64,000 nt of DNA from Pseudomonas sp. 31-12 (GCF_003151075.1 NZ_CP029482.1:5270001-5334000); one strand, 5' to 3'. Numbered from the stretch's first letter, positions 9,296-17,559 are shown. The notes: generated by a model from the letters alone, not told the origin. Numbers and translations are program-made.

Positions 9296-10177
9296 TTAGG
9301 CCTGCGCTGCCCGACCGTCTTTCTTACGTTGCTGCAATATTTCCTGGAGTTCAACGACAGTAAATGGAGGTGATCGTCGGTGCGCAGCCGAATGGCAATT
9401 CGGGCAAAGTGGTATGAGGTCTGTTCTAGGGTCGACAATGTATCCGGGACCAACTTTCGATACCGGCGTGACGTGATGGACTTCAATCAGACCTGCTGCA
9501 GCGGGTCCGTACCGTTCACTCATTTCGAGATAACAAACCTTGCAGGCATAGCCATGAATGGCAATCGCAGCGGCGCGGTTGCGTCGGTCGCGCTCATATC
9601 GATTAACCTCAATTCGCGTCTTCGCCCCTTCTGGCAGACCGACCACTTCCAGTGATTCGTCCGCAATCTCTTCGGCTTCCAAAGGTAGAAGGGCAACTAT
9701 TGCGGCAGCCAAGCGTGATGTCCAAAGCTCAATCTCACGCATGTCAGTCTCGGCATCACCCCCATTGATGGCGAGCATCCCCTTACTGATTAACAACCCA
9801 AGGCTACGCCACTGATATTCCCAGATCGTATGGTCTTCATAATCACAGGTAGTACCATTAACTGTAAGAAGAACTTCCGCACCCGCCTCACGGCAGGTTG
9901 CAAGTATTGCTCCGAAAGTACGACGACAGGCGTCATCAACAGAACTCATTGCATGTATGAGATCTCCAGCGAAGTTACCAGGCCGAAAGTGCACGTCTAC
10001 TCGACGCCAGCCCACGATGGTTCGAATTGTAAACGTCTGACCAGCAGGATGCCCTGCTGGTAAAAGCTCAAACCAGCGACAGCCATCACCGTCTTGCCCT
10101 TCTGTACCAGTAAGCTCAAGTCCTATTTCTGCTGATACCCGCTCCGCGAGCGAGCGTGGATCAAGCGTCATTATCAC
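9296..10177 (-). CDS. HNH endonuclease with a novel N-terminal domain (restriction/defence operon)
   Basis: 293 residues. Residues about 190-270 are an McrA-like HNH module: ERDRRNRAAAIAIHG, Cys212-x2-Cys215, HHVTP (His234-His235), LIPLCPNCHSAAH with Cys258, Cys261, His262 and His266. The cysteines should hold structural zinc and the first His of HH should act as the general base. Residues 1-180 show no domain I recognise. The start overlaps the end of the GHKL ATPase gene by 17 bases (a second ATG lies six bases in), so the two are translated together. By context it is the likely DNA-cutting subunit of the operon. Confidence 0.85.
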   Translation of the reverse strand: MIMTLDPRSLAERVSAEIGLELTGTEGQDGDGCRWFELLPAGHPAGQTFTIRTIVGWRRVDVHFRPGNFAGDLIHAMSSVDDACRRTFGAILATCREAGAEVLLTVNGTTCDYEDHTIWEYQWRSLGLLISKGMLAINGGDAETDMREIELWTSRLAAAIVALLPLEAEEIADESLEVVGLPEGAKTRIEVNRYERDRRNRAAAIAIHGYACKVCYLEMSERYGPAAAGLIEVHHVTPVSKVGPGYIVDPRTDLIPLCPNCHSAAHRRSPPFTVVELQEILQQRKKDGRAAQA

Positions 10178-11780
10178 TCTGCTCCACGTCAGGTTCGGGT
10201 AGAGTTTCTACTAACTTTTCTAGAACACGCGAAACTTCATAGCGCATGTCCTTAAGCATCGCCGCCGTACTGTCCTGCAACGTAGACAGCTCTGCTACCG
10301 CCAGCGCCCACATCAAGGAGTCGAGTCCTTGCATCGTAACGCTGCGATTTAGGTTTGGAACATAGACCTTGTGATAGTAGGGATGACTCGTGTTGATTTG
10401 TACGGCCTTATGCTGATCGATCAGTGCAGGTTGGAACAACAGGCCATTGTTGATTCCGTCCACCGGTTGCACGAAGACTTCACCCGGTCGTTTGGCAGAA
10501 GTGATAGTAAGCTTCAGGCGCGTCGTACCGTATTTGTTTTCAACTATGGCTTCGCCGGTATTGAGGTCGGCAACTTTGACCTGCGGTCCTCCTGCTGCTA
10601 CCTCCCGGTTCCGAATGTTATTATTGGAAATATCGTGCGCACCTACTCCTTTTTTGGAAATCACTTTCTGTTGTCCCTCACGGGAGCGTCGGTTTGCTTC
10701 CCGCCTCGGTGCAGGCAGGAATTGCGTTTGCAACCACACTGCAAGGTCCTCATTCAAGATAATTTGCGACTTCTTGATATCGAGGTGGAAGGCGTCATCC
10801 AACTTATGATCGAACGAGAACTCGACGCGCAGCAAAGTCGAGTGAGGTTCCTTTTGGTAGAGTCCCAGCCAGTCAGCATCATGAATGAGCCGGTTCTCGC
10901 GATAGATATAGATGCCCTGCCGCTCGTTAGACAGCAGCGCAGCCGAGGCGAGCTCGTCGTTTGGAAATTCTTCTCGGCGCGGCAGGATGAAAGCGCGAAC
11001 GGTGAAAGTAGCAGTGTTCCCGTCCGGTAACACCGTTTCTATCGACTCCTCGGCAAGCAACTCAGAGAGGTTCCGCTGAAACGGGTCCCAAGGTGTAATC
11101 GGCTTGCCGTTCAGTTCAATAGTGACAGTCGGAGCGCGTTCGTCATTGACGTCCAAGAAGCGTTGATAAACCATTGCCAAATGGTGCCGTAGAGCATCTT
11201 CCTTCGACTTCAAGGCCTTACGGGCAATTTTTCCTGAGGGGTCGGCGTAATCTTTTATCAGCCGGTCCACATTCTCCCAGAGAACCACAGTACCAGCACG
11301 GTCTGGAGCCATAGAGTCCAGCAGTTCCAGCGCCTCTTGGTCGCAGGTATCACTGAGAAGCAGAGACCATTTATTGACCTTGGCAACATGGTATAGGTCC
11401 CATGTTGCCATCATCGCTGGCGTCCTCCCGTTTGGTCGCGAGATAACAGATAGACGCTTGCAGAACGCTGTCGAGGCAGTCTTAAGTCCGAGGCCATACT
11501 TGCCGAGACTGGCTCGGCTCGGCCGGGCCTTGGAGCCATACTGCATGGCATTAAGCAAGCCCTGCCGGTCCATTCCGTCACCATTATCTACGATCAGCAA
11601 GCGGATATTGCCCTTCATATCGGCCGCGAGCCAAAGCTGAACCGCCGATGCATTAGCCGCGATCGAGTTGTCGACTATATCGGCAACTGCGGTGTTTAAT
11701 TCATAACCTGTGTCCCGAAGACCAACTATGACCCGCTCTGGATCGGGCGGCAGTTCAATTTCTTCAATATTGCTCATCAT
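10161..11780 (-). CDS. GHKL (MORC/paraMORC-like) ATPase
   Basis: 539 residues. The Bergerat ATP fold is clear: N-box ELNTAVADIVDNSIAA (about 27-42, with Asp34 and Asn38), DNGDGM (65-70) and GKYGLGLKTAS (93-103). A region around 230-370 resembles the S5-like half of Hsp90/MutL/MORC proteins, including a lysine in DIKKSQI. GHKL proteins of this group in bacteria occur with helicases and nucleases in restriction operons and are proposed to clamp or remodel DNA in an ATP-dependent way. The ribosome site is AGGAAGGG. It lies 9 bases after the EcoRII-N-like gene and overlaps the HNH gene. Confidence 0.88.
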   Translation of the reverse strand: MMSNIEEIELPPDPERVIVGLRDTGYELNTAVADIVDNSIAANASAVQLWLAADMKGNIRLLIVDNGDGMDRQGLLNAMQYGSKARPSRASLGKYGLGLKTASTAFCKRLSVISRPNGRTPAMMATWDLYHVAKVNKWSLLLSDTCDQEALELLDSMAPDRAGTVVLWENVDRLIKDYADPSGKIARKALKSKEDALRHHLAMVYQRFLDVNDERAPTVTIELNGKPITPWDPFQRNLSELLAEESIETVLPDGNTATFTVRAFILPRREEFPNDELASAALLSNERQGIYIYRENRLIHDADWLGLYQKEPHSTLLRVEFSFDHKLDDAFHLDIKKSQIILNEDLAVWLQTQFLPAPRREANRRSREGQQKVISKKGVGAHDISNNNIRNREVAAGGPQVKVADLNTGEAIVENKYGTTRLKLTITSAKRPGEVFVQPVDGINNGLLFQPALIDQHKAVQINTSHPYYHKVYVPNLNRSVTMQGLDSLMWALAVAELSTLQDSTAAMLKDMRYEVSRVLEKLVETLPEPDVEQSDNDA

Positions 11781-11789
11781 TTCCCTTCC

Positions 11790-12203
11790 TCAGAGCTGGA
11801 CTACGCGCCAGCCGGTGCCGAGTTGTAAAACTTTACCCGTACTCTGCGCCTTTTGCTTGCGATTACAAGAGACTCGATAACGATCATTTTCGCGCGACAA
11901 TATCAACTCGTCTCCGGCTACAAGGCCTGCCTGCCGTGTGTATTTCGTCATCCTGGTGAGCCGATACTCATTGCGAGTACCATCAAAGTTGGCGTTATTG
12001 TAGTAAATAAAGGCGAATTCCCAATATTCCCCACTAGCGTCAAGAAAATTAAGGTGGACACGCGGGTTGTACTTGGTGCTATCGAGTACTGGAAAAAATG
12101 AAAGCAGCTCGGGCTCCTTCGGAACAAGGATTCCAGCTTGATGACCGCCAGTTTCTCCCGTGTCGTTTGCACTCAGCACCTTCACAATCTGTTTTTCATG
12201 CAT
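11790..12203 (-). CDS. Stand-alone EcoRII N-terminal (B3-like) effector/DNA-binding domain protein
   Basis: 137 residues that consist of little more than the EcoRII-N fold. VKVLSANDTGETGGHQAG, IYYNN and GTRNEYRLTRM closely match the corresponding strands and recognition loops of EcoRII-N (KRLSANDTG..GGHQVG, IYYNS, KTRNEKRITR, from memory). A final beta strand reads LVAGDELILSREND. No nuclease residues are present. In EcoRII this domain binds a second CCWGG copy and controls cleavage. Here it would be a separate reader subunit. It starts 3 bases after the SNF2 helicase stop and is followed 9 bases later by the GHKL ATPase, so all are one operon. Confidence 0.85.
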   Translation of the reverse strand: MHEKQIVKVLSANDTGETGGHQAGILVPKEPELLSFFPVLDSTKYNPRVHLNFLDASGEYWEFAFIYYNNANFDGTRNEYRLTRMTKYTRQAGLVAGDELILSRENDRYRVSCNRKQKAQSTGKVLQLGTGWRVVQL

Positions 12204-12206
12204 ACG

Positions 12207-14174
12207 TTAGTTCCCTATCCGATTTGATGGCGAACGACTCAGGGCTGCGACGATATCGCCATAGTCTTCATCCTTGCCCTCAACGCCAATAACTGCCGCG
12301 CCTGAAATTTCCCTTTTTCGCCTTAGACGATCATCTACTACATCCTCAACGGTGTCCGCCACCAGTAGACGATGCACAGTGACTGGCAGCTTCTGTCCGC
12401 GCCGGTATGCTCGAGCCGAAGCTTGGTCCTCCATGGCTGGATTCCATTCTGGATTGTAATGAATGACATGATTTGCGGCCGTGATGTTGAGACCTGCTCC
12501 TCCTGCTTTAGGATTGAGCACAAGGGCGGCAGCTCCTTTGACTACGCTAAACTTGTCGATAAGCGGTTGACGGTCATTGATCGAGAGACGTCCATCAATG
12601 ACTCCGACGAAGGTTCGATACTGCAGTTCGATATGCCGCGCAATCAAATCTGCCATCGCTGTAAAAGACGTAAAAATGATGACTTTTTCGCCTTTCACGA
12701 AGATTTCTTCCACGATTTCATCTAACCGACGAAATTTAGAGAAAGACATGGGGTCGTCCAAGCTAGACGGGGCAACCATTAGGCTCGGATGGGCGCAAAA
12801 TCGCCTGAGTGAAGTCAGTGCAACCAACGTTGCAGCGGCACCATATTCAACATTGATACGCTCGCGCTCTGCGTCATAAGCAACTGCTTCATGTGCATCC
12901 AGTTCCAACACTTGGGGTATATCGATGCGTGGTGGTAGATCTTGCGCTACATCTGCAACACGGCGCCGCAACATTAGTGGTGACACCAACGGCTCCAGCG
13001 CCGCCGCACTATCAAGATTGTTCACAAACTGCGCCTCGAAGGTTTTCATATCTCCGAGCTGTCCAGGAAGCACAAAATCCATGATAGACCAGATATCGAG
13101 CAACCTATTTTCAACAGGGGTACCTGTCACCGCTAATCCCGAATCCCGCTTTAGACGCTTCACCGCCAGAGTGCGTTGGGCTATTGGGTTCCGGATAAAC
13201 TGAGCCTCATCGAGGATGACAACCCGCCAGCGAATCATATTGAAAAGACTGTTATCACCAATCGTAGTGTCATACGACGTTATCACCACGTCATATCGAT
13301 GTAGCTCGGCGGGACGCCCAGTACGGTGCGGGCCGTGATGTTTCAATACCTTCAGATGTGATGCGAATTTGTCAATCTCGCGTCGCCAATTTTCGAGAAG
13401 CGAGCCGGGAGCAATGATCAACGCAGGCCGTAGCGGAGCTCCTCCTGAATCGCTGAGGGCGCTGATAATTTGCAACGTTTTACCGAGCCCCATTTCATCA
13501 GCCAGTAATCCCCCTAACCCTTCGGCTAAGAGAAACTTGAGCCACCGCCAGCCTGCCAACTGATAATCATATAGCTTCGCCTTCACGCCAGCCGGGAGAT
13601 CATCCGAGACCGGAGCAAAGACAAGAGGTGAAATTGACTGTTCGGCGATGTGGTCCTCAACAGGCCCACCCGCTGCCGCCACCTTGCGGATAGCGAGGAA
13701 TGCTTTAAGGGAACGTGCCGGACCAACTGCAATACCTGTGCTGCGCAGCAACTCTAAAACTTCGGCGTTAGTCACCGGGTCGACCGGATACCAGATGCCA
13801 TCAATGATGGTATGACCACGCTCCAAATCTTCTGGTACAAGCTTTAGTGTCGCACCCCGGGTGGACGCAGAAATTAAATAGTACGGGACTCCATCATTGT
13901 TTGCCTGGATCGTCAATGACGGTGTCAACGGATAGCGTGAGACCCCAAGGCCATCGACGCTAGTAGCAATCCAAGCCTCAGCAGGCAGGCGCTCGACTAA
14001 TGCGTTATAAATCTCTTCCACCGATGGGACACGTTTGTTCCCGGCGGGATCGACCAACCATAGCTCCGCCCCTCGGATTTCCCAAGTAGCCGGAGCTAGA
14101 ACCTCCTTGTCATCCATATCGTAGGTGTCCGCCAAATTTTTGGTTATTCGACTTTGAACATCTATAGCATGCAA
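12207..14174 (-). CDS. SNF2-family (superfamily II) DNA helicase/translocase
   Basis: 655 residues. Residues 1-195 are a specific N-terminal region without a known domain. From about 200 the two RecA-like lobes follow: YQLAGWRWL (Q motif/Ia entry), LADEMGLGKT (Walker A, about 224-233), LIIAPGSLLENW, LDEAQFIRNP (Walker B, DEAQ about 322-325), TGTPVENRL (motif III), IIFTSFTAM, LNPKAGGAGLNITAANHVIHY (motif V) and QASARAYRRGQ (motif VI). Such proteins translocate along duplex DNA. First gene of the four-gene operon with the EcoRII-N-like, GHKL and HNH genes; likely motor of the complex. Confidence 0.92.
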   Translation of the reverse strand: MHAIDVQSRITKNLADTYDMDDKEVLAPATWEIRGAELWLVDPAGNKRVPSVEEIYNALVERLPAEAWIATSVDGLGVSRYPLTPSLTIQANNDGVPYYLISASTRGATLKLVPEDLERGHTIIDGIWYPVDPVTNAEVLELLRSTGIAVGPARSLKAFLAIRKVAAAGGPVEDHIAEQSISPLVFAPVSDDLPAGVKAKLYDYQLAGWRWLKFLLAEGLGGLLADEMGLGKTLQIISALSDSGGAPLRPALIIAPGSLLENWRREIDKFASHLKVLKHHGPHRTGRPAELHRYDVVITSYDTTIGDNSLFNMIRWRVVILDEAQFIRNPIAQRTLAVKRLKRDSGLAVTGTPVENRLLDIWSIMDFVLPGQLGDMKTFEAQFVNNLDSAAALEPLVSPLMLRRRVADVAQDLPPRIDIPQVLELDAHEAVAYDAERERINVEYGAAATLVALTSLRRFCAHPSLMVAPSSLDDPMSFSKFRRLDEIVEEIFVKGEKVIIFTSFTAMADLIARHIELQYRTFVGVIDGRLSINDRQPLIDKFSVVKGAAALVLNPKAGGAGLNITAANHVIHYNPEWNPAMEDQASARAYRRGQKLPVTVHRLLVADTVEDVVDDRLRRKREISGAAVIGVEGKDEDYGDIVAALSRSPSNRIGN

Positions 14175-14414
14175 AGGGCGTATTTTCGAATTACCTCAAC
14201 GGATCGCCTCGATCCATGCCAGTTTGAGCAGCCTCCTTCCCCAGCCTCAATTCTTAGCATTCGATCTGAACTTGCGTAGAATTTTCGCCGCTGCAAAAAG
14301 ACGTACCTTCGTGTCGCCGATGTAGCTGTGACGCCAAAAGCGCAAGCTCGCCAGCTCAATTGCGATCCCAGTGGGCATATCTAAAGGAGGGGGATTAACC
14401 ACTTTAAAAAATCG
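14175..14414 (-). promoter_or_regulatory. Gap between vsr and the SNF2 operon
   Basis: 240 bases with no gene I can support. It ends directly at the helicase start and is the likely promoter region for the helicase-reader-ATPase-HNH operon. A short open frame at 14162-14359 lacks similarity and a ribosome site. Confidence 0.45.
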
Positions 14415-14885
14415 TTAATGCGTCGAAGAACATGCATTTTCGTCTATCTGTAAAAACTCATTATCGCTCATAAGCCATTCAACTATAAGGTCAACCAACT
14501 TCGACGAACGTTCTCTCTTTATTGACCTTACCGCACACTCCCAAATAATAAGTACCCTCCAGCCACTATCCCTCAGCGAAGTTACTTGCAGCCGATCTCT
14601 CGCCTGATTCTTTCCGATTTTCTCCAACCAGAAATCAGATCTCGTTTTTGGGATTTTATAATATCGACAAGCATGGCCGTGCCAAAAGCAGCCATGCACG
14701 AACACTACGGTCTTGTGTTTTGGTAATACCAAGTCGGGTTTACCAGGAAGGGACTTAACATGTAAGCGGAAGCGGAAGCCACGCGCATGTAATGCTTGAC
14801 GGATGATAATTTCTGGTTTGGTATTCTGTCCCTGAATGCCAGACATCATCCTAGATCGAGTAGCTACATCCACGACATCGACCAA
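14415..14885 (-). CDS. vsr: Very short patch repair endonuclease Vsr
   Basis: 156 residues, the usual length. Vsr nicks next to the T of a T:G mismatch made when 5-methylcytosine in CCWGG deaminates, starting repair. ATRSRMMSGI near the N-terminus, LPGKPDLVLP (catalytic Asp), VVFVHGCFWHGHACRYY (metal and catalytic His) and SDFWLEKIGKN are all family signatures. The start is TTG at 14885, chosen because the residues after it (VDVVDVATRSR) align with the E. coli Vsr N-terminus. A run of ten G serves as or overlaps its Shine-Dalgarno site. Its presence beside the methylase fits a cytosine-5 methylating system. Confidence 0.93.
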   Translation of the reverse strand: MVDVVDVATRSRMMSGIQGQNTKPEIIIRQALHARGFRFRLHVKSLPGKPDLVLPKHKTVVFVHGCFWHGHACRYYKIPKTRSDFWLEKIGKNQARDRLQVTSLRDSGWRVLIIWECAVRSIKRERSSKLVDLIVEWLMSDNEFLQIDENACSSTH

Positions 14886-14889
14886 AATG

Positions 14890-14899
14890 CCCCCCCCCC
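14890..14899. repeat. Homopolymeric G10 tract at the vsr ribosome site
   Basis: On the coding (minus) strand ten consecutive G are followed by CATT and the TTG start of vsr. The tract therefore sits at Shine-Dalgarno distance and could vary in length by strand slippage. Confidence 0.8.
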
Positions 14900-15037
14900 T
14901 ATCTAATAGCTAACTCGAACCTTCGGTCACTAAAAACTCTATCGGCGACATTAAGAGCAGCGAGATACATAGACAGATCTAACGGTAGACCTCCGAACCA
15001 AAACGTACAGATTTCTACCGTAAACCTCTCAATCCAT

Positions 15038-16474
15038 CTATACAGGAAGAGAGAACTCCGGCTGCGGACGTTCCGCATCAGTTGTCTTTTCTTTTGCTGC
15101 CAAAATCCTGTCTTTCATCAGCCGTGCCACAGCCTCGAAAACAGGCACCGCAACCGAGTTACCAAACTGACGGTAAGCTTGGGTATCGGATACAGGGATC
15201 ACGAAATTGCTCTCTCCCGGCTTGTCGAACCCCATCAAGCGTGAGCATTCATGCGGAGTAAGTCTACGCGGTCGGTTAATCCGATTCAGCTCACTGTTGA
15301 AATCCAGGCTTTCCATAAAACCGCGGTCAACCAAAATTTCCGAACCATCCTTGTGGTATCGAGCAGAAAGAGTACGAGCCACATCATTTGGACGGGTCAA
15401 ACCAAAGCCAAAACCATTGCCTTTCTCTCGATGTTTTGCGGCATACCGATAGAGGTAATCCCATAGCTTTGGCGTCAGGATGTATTTGCTATCCACTTCT
15501 TTATCAAGCAAATCACCGAAGCTAGGTCTTTGCTTAGGAATCAGTTTGCTGATTGCGCTAAGCGTAAAGCCTTGGTGAACATTCAAGTCCTTACGGAAAC
15601 CTACCAACACAATTCGTTCACGGTGCTGTGGTAGAAAGTGCCGCGCATCAATGACTTTGGGATCAGCTCCTTTCGGTGCATTAACGTCTGCAACCTCATA
15701 GCCCAGCTCATGGAGAGCTTCACAAATTATCCGGAACGTGTTGCCTTTATCGTGGCTTTTAAGATTTTTTACGTTTTCGAGCACAAATGCAGCCGGCCGC
15801 TTCGCAGCGATAATCCGGGCCACATCAAAAAACAGAGTACCTTGTGTTTCACATTCAAAACCGTGTTTGCGCCCTAAAGAATTTTTCTTGGAAACACCTG
15901 CCAAGGAGAATGGCTGGCATGGGAAGCCTGCCAACAGGACATCGTGGTTAGGGATCTCACTACGAATATGCGTGTATGCCTCATCCTCACTCACCTCAGG
16001 CTTGTCAGAAAGTGTGACCGAACGAATATCCAGATTGAATCGATGCCGAGCGGGATCGCAAAAGTGGTTCGCTTTGTAGGTTCTGACGGCGTATTTGTTC
16101 CATTCAGACGTGAACACACACTCCCCCCCGATAGATTCAAAACCTTTTCTGATACCGCCTATGCCGGCAAAAAGGTCAATGAACGTAAATGAAGGTTCAT
16201 GGTTCAGGCGCTTGGGCAAAAGACCTTCCAGGCGAGTGAGTTCCTTTTGGGAAAACGTCTTAGAAACCTTGCCCTTGACCCAGCGATTGATTGTTTCACG
16301 ACACCAATGGGTCGGGCTGACATCATTAAGAATCTCAGCAATCTGACCTTGGTCATAGATTTCTAGCAGCTTATGAAGCAGTGAGAGGTCAGTGGCTGAA
16401 TTAGTTTCTGTTTTATGGGAGCCCGAACTCATTTCACTCAAGGATTCTATAGATGGTATTTCAAAAAGGTTCAT
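15038..16474 (-). CDS. dcm: Dcm/M.EcoRII-type DNA (cytosine-5-)-methyltransferase
   Basis: 478 residues with ATG at 16474, which has AGAGGAA upstream; the frame stays open to 16603, so a longer form is possible. Residues about 35-70 form a helix-turn-helix region (AEILNDV...[11 protein letters not shown]) as in M.EcoRII, which also acts as an autoregulator. Methylase motifs: [12 protein letters not shown] (I), [11 protein letters not shown] with catalytic Cys186 (IV), LENVKN (VI), [12 protein letters not shown] (VIII), [13 protein letters not shown] (IX) and [10 protein letters not shown] (X). It should methylate the inner cytosine of CCWGG, protecting against the EcoRII-like nuclease. It lies about 150 bases upstream of vsr. 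Confidence 0.93.
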   Translation of the reverse strand: MNLFEIPSIESLSEMSSGSHKTETNSATDLSLLHKLLEIYDQGQIAEILNDVSPTHWCRETINRWVKGKVSKTFSQKELTRLEGLLPKRLNHEPSFTFIDLFAGIGGIRKGFESIGGECVFTSEWNKYAVRTYKANHFCDPARHRFNLDIRSVTLSDKPEVSEDEAYTHIRSEIPNHDVLLAGFPCQPFSLAGVSKKNSLGRKHGFECETQGTLFFDVARIIAAKRPAAFVLENVKNLKSHDKGNTFRIICEALHELGYEVADVNAPKGADPKVIDARHFLPQHRERIVLVGFRKDLNVHQGFTLSAISKLIPKQRPSFGDLLDKEVDSKYILTPKLWDYLYRYAAKHREKGNGFGFGLTRPNDVARTLSARYHKDGSEILVDRGFMESLDFNSELNRINRPRRLTPHECSRLMGFDKPGESNFVIPVSDTQAYRQFGNSVAVPVFEAVARLMKDRILAAKEKTTDAERPQPEFSLPV

Positions 16475-16623
16475 GAGCCCGAGTTCCTCTGGGTCAAATC
16501 TGTGACGAATGGCCGCCATTCTAGCCCTTGAAACCTCAAAGTAAATGAAATTTCTTGGATTCCCACCTTTCGGTTGATCACATGTCATAAGGGCTAGCGG
16601 CATGAGTCTCAGCCAGCAATTTA

Positions 16624-16639
16624 CTGTATAAAAACACAG
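16624..16639. promoter_or_regulatory. Putative LexA (SOS) box
   Basis: CTGTATAAAAACACAG fits CTG-N10-CAG, and the flanks extend it to TACTGTATAAAAACACAGT, close to the gammaproteobacterial consensus. It lies between the divergent methylase and the Bro-N element and could control either. Confidence 0.6.
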
Positions 16640-16775
16640 TCTAATTCACTCTTCACCATTGTCCAGCAAAGCTTCCTATCTGTATTTTTTGAAACGAGCT
16701 CCGGGTTGACGCCAACCCCCTATCCTCCTACCCTCCCCTTTGAGCCTAAGAAACTCTACAAACCAGAGCGGTCCT

Positions 16776-16804
16776 CCGCACCCGACAGTCATGCGGCTTT
16801 TTTT
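16776..16804 (+). terminator. Terminator-like hairpin upstream of the Bro-N gene
   Basis: CCGCA and TGCGG form a short stem around an 11-base loop, followed by C and seven T. With the 16840-16931 inverted repeat downstream, it may act as an attenuator in the leader; the stem is short, so confidence is moderate. Confidence 0.5.
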
Positions 16805-16839
16805 CGTCTGCGGTTTCTCTACGCCTGCGAGAAAATCCC

Positions 16840-16931
16840 CGTTATGTCGGGAGTGGGCGAATACAAGACCCGAAAGGGGAATATGTCCGGCCCGTCTCTG
16901 GTGGGTTTCTTAGCTCCCGACACCCATAACG
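16840..16931 (+). repeat. Long-range inverted repeat in the Bro-N leader
   Basis: CGTTATGTCGGGAG (16840-16853) can pair with CTCCCGACACCCATAACG (16914-16931), with a small bulge and a 60-base loop. It would fold the 5' leader RNA ahead of the small ORF and the Bro-N gene. Confidence 0.55.
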
Positions 16932-16964
16932 AATGCCCTAAGAAAGCAGCCAGAGGTAAAGGAA

Positions 16965-17057
16965 ATGCCTTACAACCTGACCTTCATGATGAAGGTAAAT
17001 CGCCGTACCCATACGTCCACTCCAGTGCTTCCGTTTCAGGAGGCTCACCATGTCTGA
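16965..17057 (+). CDS. 30-codon leader ORF overlapping the Bro-N start
   Basis: ATG at 16965 follows an AGAGGTAAAGGA ribosome site and encodes 30 residues ending EAHHV. Its TGA (17055-17057) lies just inside the start of the Bro-N gene (ATG at 17050), so the two overlap by eight bases in different frames. The peptide is basic in its middle (KVNRRTHT) and has no signal peptide. The arrangement suggests translational coupling or a regulatory leader; function unknown. Confidence 0.5.
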   Translation: MPYNLTFMMKVNRRTHTSTPVLPFQEAHHV

Positions 17058-17559
17058 ACCGCTCGCATCAACCCTTTTCACCCGTCATGACATCCACCTT
17101 CACGCCCTTCTCGTGGAGAACCAGGCATGGTTCTGCGCTCATGACCTCGGGCGTCTGATGGGTAAATTCCTCGACGAACGTATGTCACGCAAGCTCGATG
17201 CAGACCAGCGACAGATGATGTTGGTGAATGCTCACGGCACTGCTGAAGAACGCCTGATGATCAGCGAGTCAGGCGTCTACGCACTGCTTGTTTATCACTA
17301 TTGCCCGGAGTATCGGCTGCTGAGGGAATGGCTGACGCACCAAGTGGTGCCGGCGCTACGTGATGCGCGTCCATCGCGTTCAGTTGAACGGCCAACGCTG
17401 AGCGTGCTGGATTGGCCGAAGATGTCACTCTGCATGCTGCACTGGCAGGATGAGCCGTGGATTCGCTTGCGGGATATGCCTTGTGTGTTGGCAGATGATC
17501 CATTCAATCATCGCGGATCCTGGTGGCGGAAGGTCTCGCGAGTTTTGCGAGGGTTCTGA
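17050..17559 (+). CDS. Bro-N domain protein (phage antirepressor-like)
   Basis: 169 residues. Residues about 8-100 match the Bro-N/antirepressor N-terminal fold: F-x-x-H-D-I-H-L-H-A-L-L-V-E, AWFCAHDLGRLMG, an L-D-A-D-Q-R segment, ISESGVYALLVYHY and L-R-E-W-L-T-H-Q-V-V-P-A-L-R. Its own ribosome site CAGGAGG lies seven bases before ATG 17050. Residues 100-169 are specific and contain several Trp. Such proteins bind DNA and in phages counteract repressors. It is not in a recognisable prophage here and may be a domesticated or satellite-derived regulator at the island edge. Confidence 0.8.
   Translation: MSEPLASTLFTRHDIHLHALLVENQAWFCAHDLGRLMGKFLDERMSRKLDADQRQMMLVNAHGTAEERLMISESGVYALLVYHYCPEYRLLREWLTHQVVPALRDARPSRSVERPTLSVLDWPKMSLCMLHWQDEPWIRLRDMPCVLADDPFNHRGSWWRKVSRVLRGF

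Larger units (their letters stand above)
16475..16964. other. Gap between dcm and the Bro-N leader ORF
   Basis: Holds the LexA-like box, a terminator-like hairpin and a long-range inverted repeat annotated separately. The dcm frame remains open up to 16603. On the plus strand an open frame at 16706-17158 runs through the structured region and overlaps the Bro-N gene in another frame; its SHAAFF segment recalls Ash-type leader frames of phage satellites, but I cannot support it as a gene. Confidence 0.4.

Noticed and set aside
16475..16603. N-terminal extension of the methylase to 16603
   Set aside because: Open but less well supported: no ribosome site at 16603, while 16474 has AGAGGAA and starts close to the conserved region. 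A start at 16519 is also possible.
16706..17158. Plus-strand frame with SHAAFF, Ash-like
   Set aside because: No ribosome site, and it overlaps the leader stems and the Bro-N gene. Kept as a remark only.
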